A stretch of DNA of 41,541 nucleotides from Bacteroidota bacterium. Its GTDB lineage: Bacteria > Bacteroidota > Bacteroidia > Bacteroidales > WCHB1-69. The stretch covers positions 1 to 41,541 of the forward strand of contig JAEWNB010000201.1 of NCBI GenBank assembly GCA_023392945.1, given 5' to 3'. The position numbers were made by a program, and so were the translations under genes. The first letter of the stretch is position 1. Each line of letters starts with the position of its first letter. Under the pieces are notes generated by a model. It saw only the letters and a list, made by a program, of their open reading frames with translations. It made no database searches and was not told the origin of the DNA. Of the stretch, positions 8,656 to 17,306 are shown piece after piece.

Positions 8656-9279
8656 TTAAGGAATTTTCATATATTTATGGCTCTGAATGGAGACTCTCCA
8701 TTTTGGATTATTCAGAGCATAATCTACAATAGGTTGCATCATTTTTTTAGCATTACTCCATTCCGGTTGTAGATAGAGCAAGCATTGTTCTTTAACTTTT
8801 GCACAATTCTTCTCTGCCCAGACAAAATCATCCTCATCATAGATAATCACCTTAAGTTCATTGGCAATCTCCAATAATTCAGGCAAGGGAGCAGCATCTT
8901 TTTTTGGAGAAAGACAAATCCAGTCCCAGGAACCGCTTAGAGGTTCTGAACCGGAAGTTTCGAGGAAAAGCAAAAAACCCAATTTATGTAACTCATCACA
9001 CAAATAATTCATGTTGTATAGTAACGGTTCTCCACCGGTAACAACCACTGCTCCTGAAGGATTGCAAGCGATACGTGCAATAACCTCATCTGTAAGGGTT
9101 AAAGTATGCTTTGAGGCATCCCATGATTCCTTGACATCACAAAAAAAACAGCCCACATCACATCCCCCCACTCTTAAAAAATAGGCAGGTTTACCTGAAT
9201 GAAACCCCTCTCCTTGTAAAGAATAAAATTCTTCCATAATGGGAAGTTCTTTCCCTTCAAGACTCAAATTTTTCATCAT
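8656..9279 (-). CDS. queE: 7-carboxy-7-deazaguanine synthase (radical SAM)
   Basis: Radical SAM enzyme that converts 6-carboxy-tetrahydropterin to 7-carboxy-7-deazaguanine in the queuosine/preQ1 pathway. The 207-residue product has the family opening (EEFYSLQGEGFHSGKPAYFLR), which caps the substrate. The 4Fe-4S ligands follow as Cys40, Cys44 and Cys47 in a Cx3Cx2C arrangement (GCDVGCFFCD), then the GGEPL glycine-rich SAM motif. Size fits the short QueE class. Two adjacent ATGs (9279 and 9276) are possible starts. No other queuosine gene is in the window. It is a single-gene minus-strand unit, divergent from dnaX. Confidence 0.93.
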   Translation of the reverse strand: MMKNLSLEGKELPIMEEFYSLQGEGFHSGKPAYFLRVGGCDVGCFFCDVKESWDASKHTLTLTDEVIARIACNPSGAVVVTGGEPLLYNMNYLCDELHKLGFLLFLETSGSEPLSGSWDWICLSPKKDAAPLPELLEIANELKVIIYDEDDFVWAEKNCAKVKEQCLLYLQPEWSNAKKMMQPIVDYALNNPKWRVSIQSHKYMKIP

Positions 9280-9373
9280 TAATATAATAATATATTGAAT
9301 ATCAACATTTTAATATTCTGTATTTTTTTTACAATAATAGAAAAAATATGTGGAGAAAAAGACAAATTATTTA

Positions 9374-9381
9374 TATTTTTG
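9374..9381 (+). promoter_or_regulatory. -7 box (TATTTTTG) for dnaX
   Basis: TAnnTTTG followed by CAG, 69 nt upstream of the dnaX ATG. Confidence 0.5.
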
Positions 9382-9449
9382 CAGAAAGTAATACAGATAC
9401 AAGTTGATGAACTTTATATCTTAAAATTTATCTTTACTCATTAATCATT

Positions 9450-10580
9450 ATGGATAATTTTATTGTTTCAGCTCGAAAATACCGTCCTTCGACGTTCAAG
9501 TCAGTGGTAGGGCAAGATACCATCACTTCTACATTAAAAAATGCCATCCGATCGGGGCAGGTTGCACAAGCTTTTTTGTTTTGTGGGCCAAGAGGCGTTG
9601 GCAAAACAACATGTGCCAGAATTTTTGCCAAAGCTTTGAATTGTTTGCATCTTACCGAAGACGGGGAACCTTGTAACGAATGTGAATCCTGTAGACTGTT
9701 TAATGAATCTACATCTTTTAATATCTATGAATTAGATGCTGCTTCCAACAACTCAGTTGACGATATCCGAGCTTTGGTTGATCAGGTTCGTATTGCGCCA
9801 CAAGGAGCAAAATATAAAGTATATATCATTGATGAGGTTCACATGCTTTCGAATCAGGCTTTTAACGCATTCTTAAAGACTTTGGAAGAACCTCCTTCTT
9901 ATGCCAAATTTATTTTGGCTACTACCGAAAAACATAAGATTATACCTACCATTCTGTCACGTTGTCAGGTATATGATTTTATGAGAATAAAGGATGATGA
10001 TATTATCAAACTATTACAGTATGTTTCAACCAATGAAAATGTTGTTGCTGATCGGGAAGCACTGAGAATTGTTGCAGCCAAAGCAGATGGAGCCCTCCGT
10101 GATGCTTTGTCCATTTTTGACCAGCTGGTTAGTTTTACTGGGAAAAACATCACCTATCAGGCTGCTATTGATAATCTGAATGTATTGGATGTTGATAATT
10201 ACTTCAAAATGACAGATTTTTTGTTTAGTGAAGATCAGACTTCCTCGTTGTTACTTTTAGATGACATATTAAACAAAGGATTTGATGCTCAGCATTTGAT
10301 TGCCGGGTTGGCAGCTCATTTTCGGAACTTGTTGATGGCCAGGAATCATAATACTATCCGGTTGATGGAAGTATCCGATAGTGTGAAGGCTAAATTCTCG
10401 GAACAGGCAAAGAGAATTGATAAAATGCTATTAGTAAGAGCATTGGAATTAGCCAATCTTTGTGATTTTAATTATAAATTATCCAATAACAAGCGCTTAT
10501 CTGTGGAGATTTGCTTAATGCAAATCAATGCCAACTATCAATATAAAGCAAAAGCTGCAGTCAGGCAATCACGGGAGTGA
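9450..10580 (+). CDS. dnaX: DNA polymerase III gamma/tau, core (domains I-III) in frame 0
   Basis: Clamp-loader ATPase subunit of the replicative polymerase. The 376-residue frame-0 product has the P-loop GPRGVGKT (46-53), a four-cysteine zinc module (Cys65, 75, 78, 81), the Walker B box IIDEVHML (about 127-134), sensor SRC (about 170) and the domain III helices. It stops at a tandem TGA-TAG (10578-10583) at about the point where domain III ends, whereas Bacteroidetes DnaX normally continues into a linker and tau tail. That tail is present in the +1 frame (next entry). The stop therefore yields a gamma-like product. Two AAA-G positions in the overlap (10545-10548 and 10551-10554) could allow a tRNA-Lys to slip +1 from AAA to AAG. 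A 1-nt sequence error at A4 (10550-10553) is the main alternative. Confidence 0.93.
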   Translation: MDNFIVSARKYRPSTFKSVVGQDTITSTLKNAIRSGQVAQAFLFCGPRGVGKTTCARIFAKALNCLHLTEDGEPCNECESCRLFNESTSFNIYELDAASNNSVDDIRALVDQVRIAPQGAKYKVYIIDEVHMLSNQAFNAFLKTLEEPPSYAKFILATTEKHKIIPTILSRCQVYDFMRIKDDDIIKLLQYVSTNENVVADREALRIVAAKADGALRDALSIFDQLVSFTGKNITYQAAIDNLNVLDVDNYFKMTDFLFSEDQTSSLLLLDDILNKGFDAQHLIAGLAAHFRNLLMARNHNTIRLMEVSDSVKAKFSEQAKRIDKMLLVRALELANLCDFNYKLSNNKRLSVEICLMQINANYQYKAKAAVRQSRE

Positions 10581-11403
10581 TAGTGAAACGAAAAAAATTG
10601 ATGATAAAGCTCCGAACTGGATGCCAAAACAATCTAAGCAAAAGTTTATTGCTCCGGTAATCAATCCTGTTAAAAAATCTCCTTCTCTAAAAGATATTAT
10701 TAAGGATTCTCCTATTCAAGATCAGAAAAATGAAGAAATTAAACCAAAGGAGGATAACTCATTTAAACCGGATGCCAATCTGCCCGAAATAGAGAATGAG
10801 GTAAAAAATGAAAATACTGATACCTCATTTGCTAATGATTCTCAGGATGATAATTCATCTTCGGAATCTCAGACGGTGATTGAGAATCAATCCAATAAAG
10901 ATAACCCAGGCAATTCTCAAAGTATTCCGGAAGTGCCGGAAGTGCCGGAAGTGCCGGAAGAGATTCCATCAGGATCCAAAGTTGAATTAGTTCAAAAAGA
11001 GATTCCTGATAACATAAATCAGGGGGAAACACAACCTGAACAGGAATCTTCGGCTGATTTCATGTCACATTGGAACAATATGCTCGATCTTGTTTTTGAA
11101 AAAGTTCCTACTGTTTATTTTTCTCTTAGAAATAATCTACCGGATATTTTAGGGAATGATATTCTTATCACTGTAAAAAATGAACTTCAAAAGAACGAAA
11201 TTGAAATGAGGCAAAGAGATATTCTTTCCTATTTACGAATAAACTATAATAATGAAATTGAAAAAATCAAAATTGTTATTGATGCTGATTTAGAAAGCAA
11301 AGTTGTCATTCTTGATAATAGGGAGAAAATCAGAATTCTAAAAGAACAAAATACTGATATTGTTAATTTTATTGAGATTTTGAAATTAAAAATAAATGAA
11401 TAA
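10528..11403 (+). CDS. dnaX: DnaX tau-type linker and C-terminal domain, open in +1 frame relative to dnaX core
   Basis: The frame is open from 10519, with its first ATG at 10528. It overlaps the core ORF by about 53 nt. It encodes a low-complexity acidic linker rich in E, N, S, P and K (about residues 1-170), then a folded C-terminal part from about residue 178 (SADFMSHWNNMLDLVFEK) through RDILSYLRINYNN to the end. That last part resembles the C-terminal domain of Bacteroidetes DnaX. It could be reached by a +1 (or -2) frameshift, by coupled reinitiation at ATG 10528 as a separate polypeptide, or the split could be a mutation or sequence error. The linker contains a 9-nt tandem repeat. The subtilase begins 20 nt downstream. 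Confidence 0.75.
   Translation: MPTINIKQKLQSGNHGSDSETKKIDDKAPNWMPKQSKQKFIAPVINPVKKSPSLKDIIKDSPIQDQKNEEIKPKEDNSFKPDANLPEIENEVKNENTDTSFANDSQDDNSSSESQTVIENQSNKDNPGNSQSIPEVPEVPEVPEEIPSGSKVELVQKEIPDNINQGETQPEQESSADFMSHWNNMLDLVFEKVPTVYFSLRNNLPDILGNDILITVKNELQKNEIEMRQRDILSYLRINYNNEIEKIKIVIDADLESKVVILDNREKIRILKEQNTDIVNFIEILKLKINE
10927..10960 (+). repeat. 9-nt in-frame tandem repeat (CCGGAAGTG)n encoding Pro-Glu-Val
   Basis: Three exact copies of CCGGAAGTG (10927-10953) and a partial fourth sit in the DnaX linker. Each adds one PEV unit, so copy-number change would alter linker length without shifting frame. Confidence 0.9.
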
Positions 11404-11423
11404 TTAAAATAAATATTCCAAAT

Positions 11424-13325
11424 ATGAAATCATATCTATGGTTGTTTCTGATATTCTCTTTATTTCTAAACAATATTCAGGCGCAAAAATTTGATGTTCA
11501 GGGTCAAGAACTCAATAAAGCAGTTCATGATGGAAGAGTTGATAGTGTTTGGTTTGGAGTTGACTTACCACAGGGATATTCAGGTAAAGATGTAATTATT
11601 GGAGTAACTGACTGGGGATTTGATTTTACCAATCCGGTTTTCTACGATACCAGCATGCTTAATTACAGGATTTTGGGTGCATGGGATCAATATCGTACGG
11701 CGGGTCCTGCGCCTTCAGGGTTTAGCTACGGAACAGAAATAATGGGGCAAAATGCTCTTTTGGAGGCACAATGTGACACTTTTAATGTATATGAATATAA
11801 TTATCATGGAAATCATGTAAGTTGCATTGCCGGAGGCGCAGGCGCAGGGACGAAGTATCGTGGGGTCGCTTATGAAGCAGAATTTCTATTTGTTTCAATT
11901 CTGGTTAGTGAACAAGCTGTTATTGATGCTTTTAACTGGATGTATCAGGTTGCTCAACAAGAACAAAAACGTCTTGTCATCAATATGAGCTGGGGATTAT
12001 ATTATTTTGGAAATATGGATGGAACCGGTAGAATTGCCCATGTAATTGATTCATTATCAGCTTTAGGTGTTGTTTTTGTGGGAAGTGGTGGAAACAACGG
12101 AGATGTAGATTTTCATTTAAGTCATTCTTTTAATGGAATTAATGATACGCTGAAATCCCAGATAATGTTTGCTTCAACTTATCCCAAAATGTGGGGACAA
12201 TCAATTACTATGACAAGTTCGCCTAATAGCCATTTTGCTTTTGCTTTAAATCTCATGAACAGTACCAATCAATCGCTGGTAACTTCAGATTTTTATAATA
12301 CTGCAGATGGAAATATCAGTATAGATACATTTTTGATATACAACCAAGATACATTGTATTATAAAATTGATTTACAGGAATCCAATGTGTATAATTCACG
12401 CCCTGAAGTTAGATTCAGACTTAAAAAGCCCTCAGTTTCAACCTATAAATTTGGTTTATTTGTAACGGCGGAAAGCGGGGAATTTCATGCCTGGAATTTA
12501 ATAGAATTAACCAATGATGTTGGTAATTGGGGAGCTCCTTTTGTTGCTCCTTCGGGATTAACGGGATGGACTTCAGGAGATCCTGAATATGGAGTAGGTG
12601 CTGCCGGAAATGTAGAAAGTGTTATCACGGTAGCAGCTCACCAATCGCGGTCACAAAATTATGCAGGTTATTTTATTGGTGGTGGAATTTGCGATTTTTC
12701 CAGTTACGGACCAACCGTAGACAATCGGACTAAACCTGAAATTTCTGCTCCGGGAAAAAATGTAATAGCAGCAATTTCTAGTTTTACAAACCATACAGTC
12801 GGAACTGCAACGACCACCGTCACTTTTAATGACAGGCTCTATAAATTTATTTCTCTGTCGGGTACTTCGATGTCATCACCCTTTGTGGCCGGAGTTGTGG
12901 CATTGATGTTACAAGCTAATCCGAATTTATCTTCAGCTCAGGTTAAAGAGATATTGCATGAAACTGCCTATCAGGATCAATTTACTGCAGAAAGCGGGGT
13001 TGAAAGATTTGGTTATGGAAAAGTAGATGCTCATCAGGCAGTAATAAAGGCGCTGGAAGTAATTGGAATAAATGAAACTTTTGTATCTGAAAACCGCTAT
13101 ACGCTATATCCGAATCCTGCAAATGATTATCTATATATTTCCATGCAATGTGATAACCATCCTGTGTTAGCTGAAATATTTGACCTTACGGGTAAATTAA
13201 TAGCTAAACAAGAATTATCTTCAGGAGTGACAAAAATAGATATTCAACATTATCAAGCCGGCTTTTATTTAATTAAAATTATTGACTTTAATAATATTTT
13301 GGTTAAGAAATTTATCAAAAAATAA
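11424..13325 (+). CDS. Secreted subtilisin-like serine protease (S8) with T9SS sorting domain
   Basis: Exported protease of 633 residues. It has a signal peptide (residues 1-20, ending NNIQA-Q). The S8 catalytic triad is Asp63 (VTDWGFDF), His128 (YHGNHVS) and Ser482 (SGTSMSSPFVAG), with the oxyanion Asn at about 224 (SGGNNG). A roughly 170-residue insertion of beta-rich sequence separates the Asn and Ser regions. The C-terminal 80 residues begin YPNPANDYLY and include the FDLTGKLI strand and a terminal VKKFIKK, which is the type A Por secretion sorting domain. It is therefore predicted to cross the outer membrane by the type IX system and be surface-anchored or released. It sits between dnaX and the (p)ppGpp synthetase with gaps of 20 and 17 nt. 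Substrate is unknown. Confidence 0.93.
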   Translation: MKSYLWLFLIFSLFLNNIQAQKFDVQGQELNKAVHDGRVDSVWFGVDLPQGYSGKDVIIGVTDWGFDFTNPVFYDTSMLNYRILGAWDQYRTAGPAPSGFSYGTEIMGQNALLEAQCDTFNVYEYNYHGNHVSCIAGGAGAGTKYRGVAYEAEFLFVSILVSEQAVIDAFNWMYQVAQQEQKRLVINMSWGLYYFGNMDGTGRIAHVIDSLSALGVVFVGSGGNNGDVDFHLSHSFNGINDTLKSQIMFASTYPKMWGQSITMTSSPNSHFAFALNLMNSTNQSLVTSDFYNTADGNISIDTFLIYNQDTLYYKIDLQESNVYNSRPEVRFRLKKPSVSTYKFGLFVTAESGEFHAWNLIELTNDVGNWGAPFVAPSGLTGWTSGDPEYGVGAAGNVESVITVAAHQSRSQNYAGYFIGGGICDFSSYGPTVDNRTKPEISAPGKNVIAAISSFTNHTVGTATTTVTFNDRLYKFISLSGTSMSSPFVAGVVALMLQANPNLSSAQVKEILHETAYQDQFTAESGVERFGYGKVDAHQAVIKALEVIGINETFVSENRYTLYPNPANDYLYISMQCDNHPVLAEIFDLTGKLIAKQELSSGVTKIDIQHYQAGFYLIKIIDFNNILVKKFIKK

Positions 13326-13342
13326 TACACATATAATAACAA

Positions 13343-15589
13343 ATGGATACTTATATTCCTAATGCAGAGTTAGAAAATGCTACCATAATTCAAAAATATA
13401 GAGAACTTCTTACTTATCTCTATGACAAAACTAATAAGGAGCAAAGGAAAATGATAAAGAAAGCTTTTACGTTGGCTGTCAATGCCCATAAGGACATGAG
13501 ACGTAAAAGTGGAGAACCCTATATCTATCATCCTCTTGCTGTTGCAAAAATTGTTTCTGAAGAAATTCATCTTGGAACAACTTCTGTTGTATGTGCCTTT
13601 TTACATGATGTTGTTGAAGATACGGAATATACCATTAATGATATAAGAGAAATATTTGGAGATAAAATAGCACTAATTATTGACGGACTTACAAAAATTG
13701 ATGATATTGAATTTGATCCTGATACATCCATTCAGGCAGAAAATTTTAGGAAGATATTTCTTTCTATGTCCGATGATATCAGAGTGATTTTGATAAAACT
13801 GGCAGACCGTTTGCATAATATGCGAACTCTTGATTTTATGGCTGATGAGAAAAAGCTAAAAATATCTTCCGAAACCTCTTATTTTTATGTTCCTATTGCA
13901 CACAGACTTGGACTATACAAAATCAAGAGTGAGCTTGAAGATTATGCAATGAAATATACAGACCCAATTGCTTATAATTTGATTTACAACAAACTAAAGA
14001 GCTCAGAGTCAGAACGATTAGCTTTAATTGAGGATTTTGTTAAGCCGATTACAAAGAAGTTGGAAGAAAATGGTATTTCTGCTGAAATGTCAAGTCGTAC
14101 AAAATCAATTTTCTCAATTTATCAGAAAATGAAAAGAAAGAAGATTGATTTTGAAGACATTTATGACATTTTTGCCGTTCGGTTTGTATTTGACTGCGAC
14201 CCTGCCGATGAGATGAAAATTTGTTGGGCAATATATGATATTGTTACAAAATTATATAAAACAAATGCCTCTCGTGAACGTAACTTTTTAGTTAATCCCA
14301 AGCCCAATGGATATCAATCCTTGCATCTTACTGCAATGAGTAACAGTGGGAAATGGGTAGAAGTTCAGATTCGTTCCAAACGAATGGATGAAATTGCTGA
14401 AAATGGATTTGCTGCACATTTTAAATATAAGGAAGAACACCGTACACCTGCTGAATATGAAAATAGAGTAGAGGATTGGTTGTCAAAAATCAGAAGTGTT
14501 TTGAAAAGTGATGATTCAAATGCTTTGGATTTTTTGAACGAAATTAAATTGAATTTAGATCTTAAAGAAGTTATCATTTTTACGCCAAAAGGAGAGACAA
14601 AGATATTACCTTCGGGTTCCACTGTTCTTGATTTTGCCTATGAATTGCATTCCAGTTTAGGAAATCAATGTATTGGGGCAAAAGTAAATTACAATATTGT
14701 TCCTATAGATTATGTATTAAAAAATGGGGATCAGGTAGAAATCATCACTTCCAAAAAACAGACGCCTAAATCAGAATGGATTGATTTTGTTAAAACTTCC
14801 CGTTCGCGTGAATCCATAAAAGAAGCCATAAAGATTGAACAAAAAAAATCTTCTGAAAAAGGAATGAAATTACTGGAAATCTATTTTGAAGATTTAGGAA
14901 TTGATTTTATACCTCAAAACATAGGAAAAATTCAAGCGGTCACTAAAATTAAATCTCCTATTGAATTTTGGAATTTTATTGCTCAGGGTAAATTAAGTAA
15001 AGCAAGAATAAAGAAAATTCTATCCAATGAAAAGAATGTTCCGTTGGAAGAATTTCAAAAAAAGGTTTCTGATGAAATTACTAATAAATCCCTAGATGAT
15101 ATTATCCATGAAAAAATGGCAACAAATCCGGAAATTTTTATGCTTGATGATACGTCAGATAAAATTAAGTATGTTGTAGCAAGTTGTTGCAATCCTCTTC
15201 CGGGAGATTCAGTAGTAGGATTCCAAATGGCTAATGATGAAATTATAATTCATCAAACCAATTGTCCCAAAGCTATTGAACAAATGTCAAAATTTGGTAA
15301 CAGAATCATCAAAGCTAAATGGCGTAAGGAACACGATATTGCATTCCTGTCAGGAATAAAAATATATGGTTTTGATAAAAAAGGAATGATTAGAGAAATT
15401 ATAAATATTATTTCAGATCAGATGGACTTGAATATTCGTTCCATGAATATTGAAACTAAAGGTAATGTTTTTCTCGGAACTATCATGCTATACATTGTAA
15501 ATGTTAAATCATTGAGAGAACTTATAGAAAAACTTCAGGAAATTGACAATATAGAAAAAATAGAAAGAATTGGATTTGAAAATGAATAG
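13343..15589 (+). CDS. rsh: Bifunctional (p)ppGpp synthetase/hydrolase (RelA/SpoT)
   Basis: Cytoplasmic stringent-response enzyme that makes and degrades (p)ppGpp. The 748-residue product has the full long-RSH layout. The HD hydrolase domain contains His63 (YIYHPLAVA), His88-Asp89 and Glu92-Asp93 (FLHDVVED). The synthetase domain is at about 230-370, with the pyrophosphate-acceptor-site segment PNGYQSLHLTAMS. A TGS domain is at about 410-475, a helical/zinc-finger-like region contains VASCCNPLPGD at about 610, and a C-terminal ACT domain is at about 675-748. Because the HD motif is intact, hydrolase activity is expected. The synthetase motif also appears intact, which fits a SpoT/Rel-type bifunctional protein. 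It is the last gene of the dnaX-subtilase-rsh run. Confidence 0.96.
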   Translation: MDTYIPNAELENATIIQKYRELLTYLYDKTNKEQRKMIKKAFTLAVNAHKDMRRKSGEPYIYHPLAVAKIVSEEIHLGTTSVVCAFLHDVVEDTEYTINDIREIFGDKIALIIDGLTKIDDIEFDPDTSIQAENFRKIFLSMSDDIRVILIKLADRLHNMRTLDFMADEKKLKISSETSYFYVPIAHRLGLYKIKSELEDYAMKYTDPIAYNLIYNKLKSSESERLALIEDFVKPITKKLEENGISAEMSSRTKSIFSIYQKMKRKKIDFEDIYDIFAVRFVFDCDPADEMKICWAIYDIVTKLYKTNASRERNFLVNPKPNGYQSLHLTAMSNSGKWVEVQIRSKRMDEIAENGFAAHFKYKEEHRTPAEYENRVEDWLSKIRSVLKSDDSNALDFLNEIKLNLDLKEVIIFTPKGETKILPSGSTVLDFAYELHSSLGNQCIGAKVNYNIVPIDYVLKNGDQVEIITSKKQTPKSEWIDFVKTSRSRESIKEAIKIEQKKSSEKGMKLLEIYFEDLGIDFIPQNIGKIQAVTKIKSPIEFWNFIAQGKLSKARIKKILSNEKNVPLEEFQKKVSDEITNKSLDDIIHEKMATNPEIFMLDDTSDKIKYVVASCCNPLPGDSVVGFQMANDEIIIHQTNCPKAIEQMSKFGNRIIKAKWRKEHDIAFLSGIKIYGFDKKGMIREIINIISDQMDLNIRSMNIETKGNVFLGTIMLYIVNVKSLRELIEKLQEIDNIEKIERIGFENE

Positions 15590-15748
15590 ACCAACTTTTT
15601 GCTCTCAATTGAAATGATATATTTATCGCTTCCTAATCAATCCTAAAGAATGTTAAACAATCTAAAAATATAAAGTATTTAAAATTAGGTATTTGTATAC
15701 AGATAAGCAAAATAAAGTATAAAAAATGCTCACTAAAGAAAAAAATGT

Positions 15749-15756
15749 TATTTTTG
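15749..15756 (+). promoter_or_regulatory. -7 box (TATTTTTG) for acpP-fabF-rnc
   Basis: TAnnTTTG followed by CAC, 21 nt before the first acpP ATG. The upstream 150 bases are AT-rich with no other feature. Confidence 0.55.
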
Positions 15757-15776
15757 CACGCTAAATTATAAAACAA

Positions 15777-16019
15777 ATGACTATGGCAGAAATTATTGAC
15801 AAAGTACAAGCAATTATTGCTGAAAAACTTAGTGTTGATGCAGCTGATGTAACTCTGGAAAAGAGTTTTACCAATGATTTGGGTGCTGACTCATTGGATA
15901 CAGTTGAGTTGATTATGGAATTTGAAAAAGAATTCGGTATTTCAATTCCTGATGATCAGGCAGAAAAAATTTCGACTGTTGGAGATGCGGTTAAATTCAT
16001 TGAAGAAAATATTCAATAA
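15777..16019 (+). CDS. acpP: Acyl carrier protein
   Basis: Small acidic carrier of growing fatty-acyl chains. It is modified with 4'-phosphopantetheine on the Ser of the GADSLDTVEL motif (Ser39 from the first ATG). Length is 80 residues, or 78 if translation begins at the second ATG (15783, MAEIIDKV), which aligns better with known ACP starts. The conserved helix II/III sequence EFEKEFGISIPDDQAEKI is present. fabF follows after 21 nt and rnc after that, the acpP-fabF-rnc order common in bacteria. Confidence 0.98.
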   Translation: MTMAEIIDKVQAIIAEKLSVDAADVTLEKSFTNDLGADSLDTVELIMEFEKEFGISIPDDQAEKISTVGDAVKFIEENIQ

Positions 16020-16040
16020 TAATCGATCTTCAATCACTAA

Positions 16041-17288
16041 ATGAGTTTTAAAAGAGTTGTAGTTACAGGTTTAGGTGCCCTTACTCCAATTGGAAATACA
16101 CTTTCAGAGTATTGGAATGGACTTTTAACTGGAGTTAGTGGTGCCAATCCTATAACCCACTTTGATGCGGATAAATTTAAAACAAGATTTGCTTGCGAGG
16201 TAAAGAATTTCAATATTCTTAATTATATTGAGAATAAGGAAGCTCATAAAATGGATCCTTGCAGCCATTATGCTTTGGTTGCATCTATGGAAGCCATGAA
16301 AGACAGTGGGATAGACTTACAAAAAATTAATTTAGAACGTGCTGGTATAATTTTAGGAACAGGAGTCGGAGGACTAACAACGACAACCAATACTCTCTTT
16401 GAATTTATTGAAGGAGGAAGAATCCCCAAATTCAGCCCATATTTTATTCCAAAAGTACTTGCTGACATAATGCCCGGCTGGATTTCCATTTACTTTGGTT
16501 TTAAGGGACCTAATTATACTACAACTTCTGCTTGTGCATCTTCTGCAAACGCTATTGCAGATGCCTATTATTATATCAAAATGGGGAAAGCGGATGTCAT
16601 TATTTCAGGTGGTTCTGAAGCCTGTATTGCGGAGCCTGTTGTTGCAGGTTTCAATGCTATGCATGCACTCTCTACCCGAAATGATGAATGTCAAAAAGCT
16701 TCACGACCATTTGATGTAAAACGTGATGGATTTGTGATAGGTGAAGGGGCCGGCATCCTCATATTGGAAGAGTACGAACATGCAAAAGCAAGAGGCGCCA
16801 AAATATATGCCGAAATAGGTGGAATTGGTCTTACGGCAGATGCTTTTCATATTACTTTACCTGAACCCGAAGGAACCGGAGCTGCCAATTCAATGAAATT
16901 AGCTATTGAAGAAGCGAATCTTAAATTAACAGATATTGATCATATAAATACTCACGGAACATCTACCCCGGCCGGAGATTTGGCTGAATGTAAGGCTATT
17001 AAGTTGCTATTTGAAGAACATACTGCTAATATTCCCATCAATTCTATAAAATCTATGACAGGGCATTTATTAGGTGCCGCAGCAGCTGTTGAAGGAATTG
17101 CTACAATATTGTCTATCAAAGAGGGAATCATTCCCCCGACTATCAATCTCGATGAAAAAGATCCCCTTATTCCGGATTTGAATTTCGTAATTAAAAAACC
17201 TTTGCAAAAGGTTATCCAAGCAGCTATCTCCAATTCATTTGGTTTTGGCGGTCATAATGTCTCAATTCTCTACAAAAAAGTTGACTAA
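16041..17288 (+). CDS. fabF: 3-oxoacyl-ACP synthase II
   Basis: Condensing enzyme of type II fatty-acid elongation, which joins malonyl-ACP to acyl-ACP. The 415-residue product has the thiolase-fold active site: Cys165 (TTSACASSA), His305 (NTHGTSTPAGD) and His342 (SMTGHLLGAAAAV), with the C-terminal NSFGFGGHN loop. Length and order are typical of FabF. It is in the acpP-fabF-rnc operon, 21 nt after acpP and 18 nt before rnc. Confidence 0.98.
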   Translation: MSFKRVVVTGLGALTPIGNTLSEYWNGLLTGVSGANPITHFDADKFKTRFACEVKNFNILNYIENKEAHKMDPCSHYALVASMEAMKDSGIDLQKINLERAGIILGTGVGGLTTTTNTLFEFIEGGRIPKFSPYFIPKVLADIMPGWISIYFGFKGPNYTTTSACASSANAIADAYYYIKMGKADVIISGGSEACIAEPVVAGFNAMHALSTRNDECQKASRPFDVKRDGFVIGEGAGILILEEYEHAKARGAKIYAEIGGIGLTADAFHITLPEPEGTGAANSMKLAIEEANLKLTDIDHINTHGTSTPAGDLAECKAIKLLFEEHTANIPINSIKSMTGHLLGAAAAVEGIATILSIKEGIIPPTINLDEKDPLIPDLNFVIKKPLQKVIQAAISNSFGFGGHNVSILYKKVD

Positions 17289-17306
17289 TCTGAGCTTGTT
17301 GTAAAA

